Shown here: positions 31,605 to 40,587 of the stretch, piece after piece
Layout of the letters: every line of letters begins with the position of its first letter
How positions within the stretch are numbered: the first letter of the stretch is position 1
NCBI RefSeq assembly: GCF_000384295.1
Contig: NZ_KB913037.1
Coordinates: forward strand, 1,965,975 to 2,029,974
Reading direction: 5' to 3'
Source: Amycolatopsis balhimycina FH 1894
GTDB taxonomy: Bacteria; Actinomycetota; Actinomycetes; Mycobacteriales; Pseudonocardiaceae
DNA length: 64,000 nucleotides
Notes under the pieces: model-generated
What the model was told of the DNA's origin: nothing
The model's database searches: none
What the model saw: only the letters and a program-made list of their open reading frames with translations
Program-made: the position numbers and the translations under genes

Positions 31605-31623
31605 CCTCGCTCAGATGATCCCG
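31592..31623. terminator. Perfect inverted repeat made of two convergent stop regions
   Basis: CGGGATCATCTGA (31592-31604) and its exact complement (31611-31623) flank a 6-base loop. Each arm encodes the final Gly-Ile-Ile-stop of one of the two convergent LuxR genes. It can act as a bidirectional terminator. No T-tract follows. Confidence 0.8.
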
Positions 31624-32258
31624 TTGCGGATTCCGTGAGCGACCGCGTGCACGCGGTTGCGCAGCCCGAGCCGGGTGAGCATCGAGTGCAGGACGTTCTT
31701 CACCGTGCGTTCGGAGAACGCCAGCATCAGGGCGATTTCCGCGGTGTCCAGTCCGTCCGCGAGGAGCCGCAGCACGTCGGTCTCCCGGCGCGTGAGACCA
31801 CTCAACGTGAGGTCCCGCGGAGCGAGCACGTTCTTGTGCAGCTGGGACAACGAGCGCAGCAGGCGTTCGAGGTGGGCGGGCGGAAGGCGTGCGTGGCCGC
31901 GATGGGCCTCACTGATCGCCCGCAGCAACCGGGCAGGGGTCGCCTCGGCCAGCGGCAACAGGATCGTGAGCCCGTTTTCGATCGCGGCCCACAGGTCGTC
32001 CTGCCGGACGTCGTCGGCGATCAGCACAAGCCGCCGGGACGAGGTCAGCACGTCTCGCAGGCCGGATCTCGCGGCGGCGACGACGACGTCGGCTCGGCCG
32101 GCGTCATCGAGCACTTCGATGCCCGGCCGGTTCCGGAGCTCGCTGAGAAGCCCGGTGCGCAGGAGCGGATCGGGAGCCAGCACGGTCACGCCGATCAGGG
32201 CACGCCGTACCTCCGGCGCATGGGTGCGCCCGGTCGTCGGGGCAGCTTGGGCGGACAT
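31611..32258 (-). CDS. LuxR-type regulator with atypical receiver domain (partner)
   Basis: A 215-residue paralogue of the regulator at 30981. The N-terminus has IGVTVLAPDPLLRTGLLSEL; the phospho-acceptor strand reads ADVVVAAARSG without the aspartate. The LuxR helix-turn-helix LTRRETDVLRLLADGLDTAE with FSERTVKNVLHSML is intact. No clear ribosome-binding site precedes the ATG at 32258, so an internal start is possible. Two such regulators placed tail to tail may form homo- or heterodimers controlling the biosynthetic operon on one side and genes to the right. Confidence 0.83.
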   Translation of the reverse strand: MSAQAAPTTGRTHAPEVRRALIGVTVLAPDPLLRTGLLSELRNRPGIEVLDDAGRADVVVAAARSGLRDVLTSSRRLVLIADDVRQDDLWAAIENGLTILLPLAEATPARLLRAISEAHRGHARLPPAHLERLLRSLSQLHKNVLAPRDLTLSGLTRRETDVLRLLADGLDTAEIALMLAFSERTVKNVLHSMLTRLGLRNRVHAVAHGIRNGII

Positions 32259-32522
32259 GAGATCAACAAAGCGGTTCGGGGTGGCGATCGCAAGACCGGA
32301 CGGGGGGCAGGTTTCCCGCGCGGGAAACCTGCCGGTAGCGGCACGGTGCGTTGTTCGTGCTTCCCGGATGCCCCTGCCGGCGGGACGTTGCCACTCGTCC
32401 GGCGGTCATCCCGGGCACGATTCACCGCCCGAACGGCGAACTGTGCCAGGACGGTCGCCGTGCCGCGGGGCAGCGGCCCATGCTGGCGACCGACATCGGA
32501 AGAAAGCCCGGAGGTGAACGAG

Positions 32523-32846
32523 ATGCCGGCCGAGGAACTGCTCAGGGCGCTGGAACTCGAGGGAACCGCGGCCGGCGCCATGCTGGCACCCGGCGGCTGC
32601 GACGAGCGCGTCCCCGGGATCGCCGCCGAGCTGGATCGGTGCGTGGATCGGCTCGTGGCCGGGGTGGCCGAGCAGCCGACGCCGTACACGCAGACCATGT
32701 ACGTCGATCTGCTGATGGGGTTGACCCTGACCGCCGAGTCCCTGCGCGCCCGGCACTCCGGTGACGGCGCGTCCGCCGTCCGCCACGCGGCGAAGGCGTC
32801 CGAGTGCCTCACGCGAGTCAGCATGCAAGACATGCGCATCGGGTGA
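32523..32846 (+). CDS. Hypothetical small helical protein
   Basis: A 107-residue soluble, mostly helical protein starting MPAEELLRALELEGTAAGAM, with a good GGAGG eight bases before the ATG. It contains three cysteines and a segment YTQTMYVDLLMGLTLTAESL predicted as a long helix. No domain is recognised. It stands alone between the regulator at 32258 (divergent) and the STAND regulator that converges from the right, 14 bases away. The 264 bp before it hold no other gene. Codon use agrees with a real gene. Confidence 0.6.
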   Translation: MPAEELLRALELEGTAAGAMLAPGGCDERVPGIAAELDRCVDRLVAGVAEQPTPYTQTMYVDLLMGLTLTAESLRARHSGDGASAVRHAAKASECLTRVSMQDMRIG

Positions 32847-32860
32847 CGGCGCCGCTCGGT

Positions 32861-35116
32861 TCATCGGCCCGGCGAAGACGGTATGCGCTCCAGTTCGGCC
32901 AAAACTTCTTCACGACGCAGAGACACGTTCTGCTCCGTCAGCGCGTCCAGGGCGAGGTTCAGGCATTCGCGGGCTTTCGGGTACTCGCCGGCCTCACGCC
33001 ACGCCGTGCCTTCGTGAAAAGCGATGGTGGCGGCCAGGTGAGCGCGATCCCCCGCGGTGTAGGACGTATACGCCGTCCGGGCCTCCCGGTAGCTTTCCGC
33101 GGCTCGTCGCCACTGCTTCAGCTCCTTCAACGTGTGGGCGATTTCTTCCACGACGAACCCGATCATCCACCGGCGGGATTCGGGCGAGGCTCCATCGCGG
33201 TGTCTCTCCGCGTCCTCGATCAGCTGCTGAAGCACCGCAAGCGCCTCGTCACAGCAGCCCGTCGCCCGCAGCACCCGGCCCAGCCGGTAGCGCAGAGGGG
33301 CCTGCATGGACCACCATCCGAACTCCTCGGCCAGCCGGGTGGACTCCAGCGCCTGCTCCCGCGCCTCCTCGAACCGCCCCAGCCGCATCAGCGTCGTGCC
33401 CAGGTAAGCATGTGCCCACGCCTGCTCCTGCCGGTCGTCCACCTCCTGCGCCACCGCGAGCGCCTCCTGGTGCGTGCGCAGAACCGGTTCGTCGTCCCCC
33501 CGGTCTCGCCGGGCCCAGCCGAGGAAGTTCAGCAAGGTGGCCAGGTCGCGCCGGCTCCCGAGCGTCCGCGCGGCGGCAACGCCGAGACCGAAGATGCGGT
33601 CCCAAGGGTGCCGCATGAACCGGGTGTCGGAGTACCAGTGCATCGCCTTGGCCAGCTCGAGCACATCGTGCTCCCGGCCCAGCCGCATCGCCAGCTCCTG
33701 CGCGGCCTGCCAGTTCCCGGCCTCCAGATCCAGCCATCCGGCCGCCTCGTCCTTCGAAGCGAACTGGTGGTTCTCCCGGGCGTCGGGAAAGAACTCCCGG
33801 CCGGCGGCGATCGCCGTGCCGAGGAGATGGTCGAGCACGGCGCCGGTCAGCCGCTCGCGCGCGGCCACCTGCTCGTCGGCCTCCAGGCGCTCCGCGGCGT
33901 AGATCCGGATCAGGTCGTGGAACTGGAAGCGACCCGTGGTCTGCGTGGCCTGGACGAGGTTGGCCTCGGCGAGCTCTTCGAGGTGCAGGCGCACCTGTGG
34001 CTCGGTCGCCGCCGAGACGACCTCGGCCAGCTCGATCCCGAAGTCCGGTCCGGGCACGGCCGCCAACCGGCGGAACAGGACCCGCGCCGCGGCCGACAGC
34101 CGGCGGTAGGAAATCTCGAAGGCGGAGCGGACCTGCAGGTCACCCGAGGACAAGGAGCTCAACCTGAGCCGCGCGTCGCGCAACTCGTTGACGAGGTAGG
34201 CGAACGACCAGTGCGGGCGGTTCGCCAGCCGGTTGGCCGCGATCCGGACCGCCAGCGGCAGGTGTCCGCACAGCCGGACCAGCTCGGCCGCCACCTCGGG
34301 CTCGGCTTCGACCCGAGCGGAGCCGACGGTCACCGAAAGCAGTTCGACGGCCGCCGCCCGGCTGAGCGGGTCCAGCCACAGCCGCCGGACGTGCTCCAGC
34401 CCGCCGAGCGCCCGACGGCAGGTGATCAAGGTCAGGCAACCGCGGCCGGTCGCCAGCAGCGGGCGAACGTGCGCTTCGTCGGTGGCGTTGTCCAATACCA
34501 CCAGTACGCGGCGGCTGTCCAGCAGGACGCGGAGCAGGCTTGCCTGCTCCGGCTCCGAAGCGGGGATCTGGGCCGGCGTCACGCCGAGCGCACGGAGCAG
34601 CCGATCGAGTGCGCCGCGTACGGCAAGCGGCTGGTCATCCATGCCGCGCATGTCGACGAAAAAGCAACCGTCCGGGAATCGGTGACTCAGTTCGTAGGCC
34701 GCGGCGACGGCCAGCGACGTCTTTCCCACGCCCGGAGGTCCGATGACGGCGACGACGCCGCCGGCGGTCGCTTCCGCGCGCAACCGGGCGAGATCACGCA
34801 CCCGCCCGACAAGGGACTGCACTCGCGGCGGAAGCGCACACAGTGCCGCCGCGGAGAGGTTCGGAACGCGACGCCGGCCTTCCTTCGCGGCCGCCAGGAA
34901 AAGCTCACGCTGCGTACCCGCCAGCGTCAAGGCAGCGGCGAGCACCTCGGCCGAGCGTTGCTTGGCTCCCTGGGCGCGGCCGCGCTCCAGGTCCCGCAGC
35001 GCGCGGATGCTCACCCCGGCGAGCCGGGCCAGCGCCGCCTGGCTGAGGCCGGCCGCCCGGCGATGGCTCAGCAGAAGCTTGCCGAACGCCGACGACTGCT
35101 CGTTCACCTCGTCCAT
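32861..35116 (-). CDS. STAND regulator: XRE helix-turn-helix, NB-ARC ATPase, TPR
   Basis: A 751-residue signal-transduction ATPase. The N-terminal XRE-type HTH (LLLSHRRAAGLSQAALARLA with GVSIRALRDLERGR) spans residues 8-70. The NB-ARC module has Walker A GPPGVGKTSLAVAAA near residue 125, Walker B RRVLVVLDNATDEAH and the sensor RLCGHLPLAVRIAAN. Tetratricopeptide helices fill about residues 440-740, including AHAYLGTTLMRLGRFEEARE. Such proteins (SARP/AfsR-like without the SARP head) bind DNA when an oligomer forms. It probably regulates the neighbouring secondary-metabolism genes. The ATG at 35116 agrees with the family start. Confidence 0.88.
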   Translation of the reverse strand: MDEVNEQSSAFGKLLLSHRRAAGLSQAALARLAGVSIRALRDLERGRAQGAKQRSAEVLAAALTLAGTQRELFLAAAKEGRRRVPNLSAAALCALPPRVQSLVGRVRDLARLRAEATAGGVVAVIGPPGVGKTSLAVAAAYELSHRFPDGCFFVDMRGMDDQPLAVRGALDRLLRALGVTPAQIPASEPEQASLLRVLLDSRRVLVVLDNATDEAHVRPLLATGRGCLTLITCRRALGGLEHVRRLWLDPLSRAAAVELLSVTVGSARVEAEPEVAAELVRLCGHLPLAVRIAANRLANRPHWSFAYLVNELRDARLRLSSLSSGDLQVRSAFEISYRRLSAAARVLFRRLAAVPGPDFGIELAEVVSAATEPQVRLHLEELAEANLVQATQTTGRFQFHDLIRIYAAERLEADEQVAARERLTGAVLDHLLGTAIAAGREFFPDARENHQFASKDEAAGWLDLEAGNWQAAQELAMRLGREHDVLELAKAMHWYSDTRFMRHPWDRIFGLGVAAARTLGSRRDLATLLNFLGWARRDRGDDEPVLRTHQEALAVAQEVDDRQEQAWAHAYLGTTLMRLGRFEEAREQALESTRLAEEFGWWSMQAPLRYRLGRVLRATGCCDEALAVLQQLIEDAERHRDGASPESRRWMIGFVVEEIAHTLKELKQWRRAAESYREARTAYTSYTAGDRAHLAATIAFHEGTAWREAGEYPKARECLNLALDALTEQNVSLRREEVLAELERIPSSPGR

Positions 35117-35220
35117 GACCGTCCCCCTCGCCCGTCACGCTCCGTCGCCCCGGCAGAATCCCGGCACCGGGGAACCTGCCCCCCCTCCGCGCCTTGCTTC
35201 TTCGTACCGCAGGGTGCACG

Positions 35221-36183
35221 TCAGGCGGGAGCCTCGACCGTGAACACGGTGCGCGGTGTGACGCTCGCCGCCGGCCACAGCTCACCGATACGCGACAGCG
35301 GGTGCGTCTGCACGTCGAGAAAGAACTCGGTCGTGGCGGCGGCCTGCATCAGCTTGCCGATGATCCGCATGATGTCGCCGACCGCAACATTTCCGATCCC
35401 GCTGCCCAGGATGCGCAGATCCGTCGCTTTCAGCACCGACCCGGGCAGCGCCAGTTCCGCGCCCGCAGCGGAGCCGATTTGCACGAACCGCAGCGGCGAG
35501 CGTGATTTCCGGGCGTTCGTGGCAGCGAGCAGGCTCTGCGCGGGCGGTCCCCACAGGTAGTCGAGCACGACATCGACTCCGCGCTCGAACTCCTCCCGCA
35601 GGGCAGCCGTCAGGCGTCCCGGGTCGTCGGTCAGCGGGATGATCGCGTCGGCGCCCTGAGCGATCAGTGAATCGAGAACAGCCCGGTCGCGTCCCGTGGC
35701 GATCACGCGTTCCGCGCCCAGATGGCGCGCCACCTGCAGCGCGACGCGGCCGGCAGTACCGGTGGCGCCGTTCACCAGCACAGTCTCGCCCGGTACCAGC
35801 TCCGCACGCGTTTCCAGCGCGACCCACGAGGACATGCCGGGGTCGGCAAGCGCGGCCAGCGTCACGTCGTCGACGGTGTCGGGCACGGGTATGCACTGCG
35901 CCGAAGCGACCACGGTCCGCTCCGCCATCCCGCCGAACGGTGCACGCGGGAACAGGAAGTAGACACGACACCCGTCGTCCATCCGCCCGATCCCGTCGAT
36001 GCCCACGACGAACGGCGGCCGCGGCGCAACGCTGAAGTGCCGCCCGGTGGCACGTACCTTCGTGAAGTTCGTGAGCGCGGACGCCGTCACCGCCACCCGG
36101 ACTTCGCCCTCGCGCAGCACCGGCTCCTCGAACTCGCCGTAGACGGGATCCTGCCCCACCTCGCGGACCACAGCTGCCTTCAT
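35221..36183 (-). CDS. Zinc-independent MDR oxidoreductase (quinone/enoyl reductase type)
   Basis: A 320-residue medium-chain reductase without catalytic zinc ligands. It starts MKAAVVREVGQDPVYGEFEE; the nucleotide loop is VLVNGATGTAGRVALQVARH and RVIATGRDRAVLDSL follows. The ATG at 36183 has AAGGAGA eight bases upstream. An Lrp-type regulator is divergent across 117 bp, a usual arrangement for an enzyme under a local regulator. The substrate is likely a quinone or unsaturated carbonyl compound. It is not closely related to the enzyme at 11630 beyond family level. Confidence 0.86.
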   Translation of the reverse strand: MKAAVVREVGQDPVYGEFEEPVLREGEVRVAVTASALTNFTKVRATGRHFSVAPRPPFVVGIDGIGRMDDGCRVYFLFPRAPFGGMAERTVVASAQCIPVPDTVDDVTLAALADPGMSSWVALETRAELVPGETVLVNGATGTAGRVALQVARHLGAERVIATGRDRAVLDSLIAQGADAIIPLTDDPGRLTAALREEFERGVDVVLDYLWGPPAQSLLAATNARKSRSPLRFVQIGSAAGAELALPGSVLKATDLRILGSGIGNVAVGDIMRIIGKLMQAAATTEFFLDVQTHPLSRIGELWPAASVTPRTVFTVEAPA

Positions 36184-36300
36184 CGGACGATCTCCTTCAT
36201 ACGTTCTCCGACCACCCGGCCAGCGTGGCTCACGCACTCGTTCGACTTCCACTGTTTCTCCGTGTTGTAGCTTTTTCCACCGACCTAATAGAGTGATGGT

Positions 36301-37293
36301 GTGGTTTCCCACGGTCTTGATGATCTCGACCGCCAGATCATCCATGGGTTGTACATTGACGGCCGCACTACGTTCAGCCGGCTCGCACAGGTGGTCGGCC
36401 GGTCGGAACAGACCGTCGCCCGTCGCTATCGGCTGCTGCGCGAGCGCGGCGTGGTCCGGGTCGTCGGCCAGCCCGCAGGTGATCGCGTCGGCCGGTCGGA
36501 CTGGATGATCCGGCTCCGGGTCCCGCACACCGCACCTGCGGTCGCGGCGGCGCTGGCCCGGCGACCCGACACAGCCTGGGTGTCACTGGCGACGATGGGT
36601 GCCGAGGTAGTGTGCGCTTTCCGCGATTGCGGAGCGACGCCACAGAATCAGACCTTCCTGGGAGATCTGCCGTCCCACTGGGGTGTCACCGCCACCCACG
36701 CCTACCGGGTACTGCATGTCTTCTTCGACGGTGCCAGGCCACCGACGACCGTCGCCACCGCTTTGTCACCTCGACAGATCGGGCAGCTGCGTCACCGAGC
36801 CACGGTGCCGGCCGGCGACACCGCTTTGCGCGAGCTGGACTGGCCCCTGGTCGAGGCATTGGCCGACGACGGGCGGGCGACGTACCGGCAACTGGCCGAG
36901 CGGACACACTGGCACGAGTCGACCGTGCGGGACCGCATCGGCGAACTCCTCGACGCCGGACTGCTTGGCTTCGACCTCGACATCGACACGGCAGTACTGG
37001 GCATCGCGACCAGGGCGATGCTCTGGTTGTCGATCTCACCGGATCGACTCGACACCGTGGGACGCGCTCTCGCCGACCACGCCGAAGTATCGTTCGCCGC
37101 AGCGAGCACGGGCGCGGCCAACCTGATCGCCTCGATCAGCTGCCCCGACGACGCCGCCCTGTACGCCTACCTCACCGGCAAGGTGGCCGCGCTCCAAGGC
37201 GTGATCGACGTCGAGACCGTCCCCATCGTTGCCGCGGTCAAGCGCCACGTCAGCGTTGACGACGCGTGGGTAGCGGTGCTGAGCCGCCGCTGA
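36301..37293 (+). CDS. Lrp/AsnC-family regulator with two helix-turn-helix units
   Basis: A 330-residue protein with tandem Lrp-like DNA-binding segments. The first is LDDLDRQIIHGLYIDGRTTF with SRLAQVVGRSEQTVARR; the second, near residue 180, is LVEALADDGRATYRQLAERT followed by HESTVRDRIGELLDAGLL. Each is followed by a RAM-like regulatory stretch. The double-length design is common in actinobacteria. The GTG at 36301 lacks a strong ribosome-binding site. It diverges from the oxidoreductase at 36183 and probably controls it. A hairpin begins at its stop codon. Confidence 0.85.
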   Translation: MVSHGLDDLDRQIIHGLYIDGRTTFSRLAQVVGRSEQTVARRYRLLRERGVVRVVGQPAGDRVGRSDWMIRLRVPHTAPAVAAALARRPDTAWVSLATMGAEVVCAFRDCGATPQNQTFLGDLPSHWGVTATHAYRVLHVFFDGARPPTTVATALSPRQIGQLRHRATVPAGDTALRELDWPLVEALADDGRATYRQLAERTHWHESTVRDRIGELLDAGLLGFDLDIDTAVLGIATRAMLWLSISPDRLDTVGRALADHAEVSFAAASTGAANLIASISCPDDAALYAYLTGKVAALQGVIDVETVPIVAAVKRHVSVDDAWVAVLSRR

Positions 37294-37312
37294 CACCGCG
37301 GCAGGCGGTGTC
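37292..37312 (+). terminator. Stem-loop after the Lrp-type gene
   Basis: GACACCGC and GCGGTGTC pair as an 8-bp stem with a 5-base loop. The left arm includes the last two bases of the stop codon. It lies between convergent genes. No T-run follows, as is usual in actinobacteria. Confidence 0.65.
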
Positions 37313-37435
37313 GCACATGATCACCGGGCGAGAAGAATGCGAGATCGCGTCGTCCGTCCGGTGGACTCATCAGCCTTGCCCTGATGACAAGGACTACAGC
37401 CACGCGTCTGGCCGTCCGGGCTCGGCCCGGCATCC

Positions 37436-39454
37436 TCACTGACCGACCCCGCCATCGATAAGCGACCCCGAGACTGTTCCGACCCGTCCGCACGACTCGA
37501 CGCACTGGGATACGGAGATGCCGTAGCGCCACGGCCTTGGCCGGAAGGAGTCGATCAGTTCCCGGGTTGGGGAGCCGAGCCCGGTTGCCGTGGTGTAGCC
37601 GGGTGCGAACTCGAGGTTGGCGTTCGCGTACTGCCCGGGAGTCACCAGGGTCACGGCGCCGCGGCGGCTGACGGCGAAGGCGATGGTGTTCGGGGTGCCC
37701 GCCGGGTTGTCGTGGATGCCGTGGAACATGTGGTGGCGGGCGTAGAGAGCCGGGTTGGCGAAACCGAGCGGACCGTGGACCTGCACGAGAAGGGCTTCGA
37801 TGCCGGCGAACAACGGGGACGCCAGGCTGGTGCCGCCGCCGTTGTCCTCGGTGTAGCCCAGGGTGCCGCTCAGGTCGTACCCGGTCGTCCCGATGAGCAG
37901 GCCGAGGTCCGGGTCGGCGAGGGCGGAGACGTCCGGGACGGTGCGCATCGGCGGGGTGCCGGCGAAGGTCGCGGGTACGACGTCGTGTTGGTAGAAGGGC
38001 TGCCCGAACACGGTGCTGGTGCCGCCACCGGTCGCACCTCCCTGGTAGCCGGGTGGTTCGTATTCCCAGCGGGTGCCGTCCGCCGCCAGGTCCGTGCTGT
38101 CGGTCGCCCAGACGACTTCCCCCTGGTACCTGTTCCGCGGGCCGATGGCCAGGGTGGTGCCGCCCACCCCGGTGACCCAGGGGCTGGACGCCGGATACTC
38201 GACGGACCTCGCCCCGTCGACGAGGCCACCGCCCGAGTCGCCGCTGGCGAAGGTGACCGTGATGCCTTCGACGGCCGCCTCCTGGAACAAGCGCTCGTAC
38301 GCGGCGATCGCGTCGGGCGCCCAGCCGGGGGTGCGGCCGACTGTGATCGAGCCTGAAACGACATCTGCCAGGCGCTGCTCCACGATGGTCCCGATCCCGT
38401 CCAGCACCCGGTCTCCCCACGTGGCCGCGGAACCGACCACGTAGGCGATGTTCGCTTCCGGGGCCATCGCGTGCGCGGCCTGGATGTCCATACCGAACTC
38501 GCCGCTGGCTTCGCTCGTACCGGCACCGGGCGCGACATACGCGGCGAACTGACCTGGCGCGAAGGGAGGCTCGCCGTGTTCCGCGGCGAAGCGGTTCGCG
38601 TCGGCGAGGGCGTTGACCGCGTAGGTGGAGCCGACGATACCGATGGTCACGCCCTTGCCGGTGAGCCCGGTGCCGGTGATCCCGTAGGCGTCGCGTACCT
38701 GCTTCGGCGTATAGCCACACGGGGCCCACTGGACGGGATGCCCGTAGGCAGGCGGGAGTGTGGTGGCGGGAGTGTCACCGAAGTAGGCGGGGCAAGGGCT
38801 GGACGGCGTATCGGCTCGGCCGGCGACTTTCTCCGGTGCCTGTGCCCCCGGCTCCGGCGGAGGATCGTCGGCGGGGGGCTTGGTGGGTTTGTCGCCGGCG
38901 GTGAGCCCGGTGACGGCGAGTACGTCGGCTGCCACCGCGGCGGGCACGGTGATCGGATCCACCGCCGCGCGGAATTGTCGTTCCCCGGAGGTGTAGTTCG
39001 CGAACCGCGTGCCGAAGGCGGAGGCCGCCTGGGCCACCGTTCCGTGCACGACGACGCCCCGGGAGCCGGCCAAGTCGATCGACAGCCCGGTGCCGCGCAG
39101 CCAGGTGGTGACCGCGTCGATCCGTTGCTGTGTGGGACCGAAGCGGCCACGGGTCTGAGCGGGTGTCAGGAAATGGCCGTAGCGGGGGTCGGCCGGGTCG
39201 GATATCGCGCGCGCGTAGCCCGCCAAGCCGTTGGCGTCGCCTTTGAGGAACACCCGGGCGGTGAGCTGCGTGGCTGGATCGGTCGGTCCGATTCGAATGC
39301 CCTCACGAACCATTTGGTCGGCCACGGTGTCGGTCGGATGTTCCACGGGCAACCGATCCGGCTGGTCCGCTCGAGCGGCGCTCGCCCCAGGAAGGCTGAC
39401 GACCGTGGTGATGAGGCACCCCAGCATCGCATAGAGGTGGTGTTTCTTCCGCAT
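37436..39454 (-). CDS. Secreted sedolisin (S53) serine-carboxyl protease
   Basis: A 672-residue preproprotease. A Sec signal (MRKKHHLYAMLGCLITTVVS, cleavage after ASA) leads to an activation prodomain (to about residue 225; includes YGHFLTPAQTRGRF), then the S53 catalytic domain. The catalytic set is visible: Glu319 and Asp323 in GEFGMDIQ, the oxyanion Asp406 in SGDSGGG and Ser543 in GGTSLASP. A C-terminal TTATGLGSP stretch matches the calcium site region. The ATG at 39454 has AAGGAGA upstream, and is preferred to 39496. Such enzymes digest proteins in acidic surroundings. It stands as a single gene. Confidence 0.92.
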   Translation of the reverse strand: MRKKHHLYAMLGCLITTVVSLPGASAARADQPDRLPVEHPTDTVADQMVREGIRIGPTDPATQLTARVFLKGDANGLAGYARAISDPADPRYGHFLTPAQTRGRFGPTQQRIDAVTTWLRGTGLSIDLAGSRGVVVHGTVAQAASAFGTRFANYTSGERQFRAAVDPITVPAAVAADVLAVTGLTAGDKPTKPPADDPPPEPGAQAPEKVAGRADTPSSPCPAYFGDTPATTLPPAYGHPVQWAPCGYTPKQVRDAYGITGTGLTGKGVTIGIVGSTYAVNALADANRFAAEHGEPPFAPGQFAAYVAPGAGTSEASGEFGMDIQAAHAMAPEANIAYVVGSAATWGDRVLDGIGTIVEQRLADVVSGSITVGRTPGWAPDAIAAYERLFQEAAVEGITVTFASGDSGGGLVDGARSVEYPASSPWVTGVGGTTLAIGPRNRYQGEVVWATDSTDLAADGTRWEYEPPGYQGGATGGGTSTVFGQPFYQHDVVPATFAGTPPMRTVPDVSALADPDLGLLIGTTGYDLSGTLGYTEDNGGGTSLASPLFAGIEALLVQVHGPLGFANPALYARHHMFHGIHDNPAGTPNTIAFAVSRRGAVTLVTPGQYANANLEFAPGYTTATGLGSPTRELIDSFRPRPWRYGISVSQCVESCGRVGTVSGSLIDGGVGQ

Positions 39455-39509
39455 TTCTCTCCTTGGCGACGAAGGTTTGCACGCCCGCACGGTCAAAGCC
39501 GGGTTTCGG

Positions 39510-40097
39510 TCAGAACTTGCCCGCCGCGATGTCGGCGACCTTCACCCGTGACGACTCGTAGGCCGCTGCGGGCGAAGGCTTCTCGCCTGGGGCGGTCTTG
39601 CTGTTCTCGGAGCGGATCGGCAGACCGGTCCGCGCATTGATCGTCAGCACATATTCGGAGTGCCCGGCGAACAGTGCTGATCCGGCCGTCAGGTTCAGCA
39701 CGGGCTGTCCGTCGACGGTCGCCTTCGTGACACTGACCTCCGGAATGGCGGACGTCAGGCGCAGCACGCCCGCCCGGACCTCGGGATTGGCCGCACCCAC
39801 AACGCGCGGCCGCGATCACCGAGGAATCGGAGGAGCTGGAGAGGTTGTCGCCACCGGCAACCGCCCTGGTAAGAGCACTCGGCGCCTCCGCGAAGAAGAT
39901 CTCGCCCTTGTCGGTGTACAGGTTGTACGTGACGTAGGGTTTTCCGTCGGTCGCGGTCGTGCTCCTGATGACCAGCGAGGCCCCAATCGCCGGGCCGGGT
40001 AAGCACCGGGCGCGACCTCGTGGCGGCAGATCACCTCCATCAAGGCGTTCCCGTCGCCGTTCAGCGAGTTGCTGATGAGTTCCGCGTCTGACGCCAT
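39510..40097 (-). pseudogene. ECF sigma factor start fused to the end of a lipoprotein/anti-sigma-type gene
   Basis: From an ATG at 40097 the frame gives MASDAELISNSLNGDGNALM and a few more residues like the first helix of ECF sigma factors, then switches to an unrelated extracellular protein. That part, in two frames, reads TATDGKPYVTYNLYTDKGEI, FFAEAPSALTRAVAGGDNL and, after a shift near 39800, VLRLTSAIPEVSVTKATVDG to a stop at 39510. The pattern suggests a large deletion joining a sigma gene to its downstream membrane-anchored partner (CU044_5270-like), followed by further decay. It is upstream of the protease but is not expected to make a working protein. Confidence 0.6.
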
Positions 40098-40153
40098 GCA
40101 GCTCCTCGGTCCGCCTTGCCCTTCCACCCCCTGCTTGCCAACCGGCCTCGAAA

Positions 40154-40448
40154 GTGTTCAGCAGGTCGTTCCGGCCGACCACCGTGGCGGGAGCCGCACA
40201 GGCCGGTGATGCCGCCCTGGCGGCCCGGTACCGCAATCCCGGCATGGTGCTCGGCGCCGCGGTGGCCGCGGTCCTGCATCCGGGTTCGGCGTGGTGGTGG
40301 CTGCGCTGACCGCTGCAACGGCGCTGCCACCATCACGCCGAACCGGCCGGCCACGGTGGCGCTGACCCGCGTCACATTCGACCGCGTCGCGGCCGCCGAA
40401 GCCGCGATCCGCGAGACGGCCGTCGGAACCCTTTACGGCGAGCGCTGA
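40154..40448 (+). pseudogene. Coding-like fragments of unknown family
   Basis: A 51-codon frame (40154-40309) reads like real protein near its end (NPGMVLGAAVAAVLHPGSAW) and stops. Shortly after, another frame ends with VALTRVTFDRVAAAEAAIRE and TAVGTLYGER before a stop at 40448. The two may be pieces of one broken gene. No family is recognised. They lie in a strip of decayed DNA between the sigma-factor remnant and the alpha/beta hydrolase. Confidence 0.3.
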
Positions 40449-40587
40449 ACCCTTCCAGCGCGCGAGCGGCCAAGCCGAGCGCGAAGGGTCGCGACAAACC
40501 CGAGTCCAGTACGCAGACCGACGATCACCTGCGCGGCCCAGGTCGACGCGCCAACGCTCAGCTCAAGACCTGGCGCGCTGCCATCAC

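Noticed and set aside
32861..35116. SARP-type activator
   Set aside because: The N-terminus is an XRE helix-turn-helix and lacks the OmpR-like winged helix and BTAD domain of SARPs.
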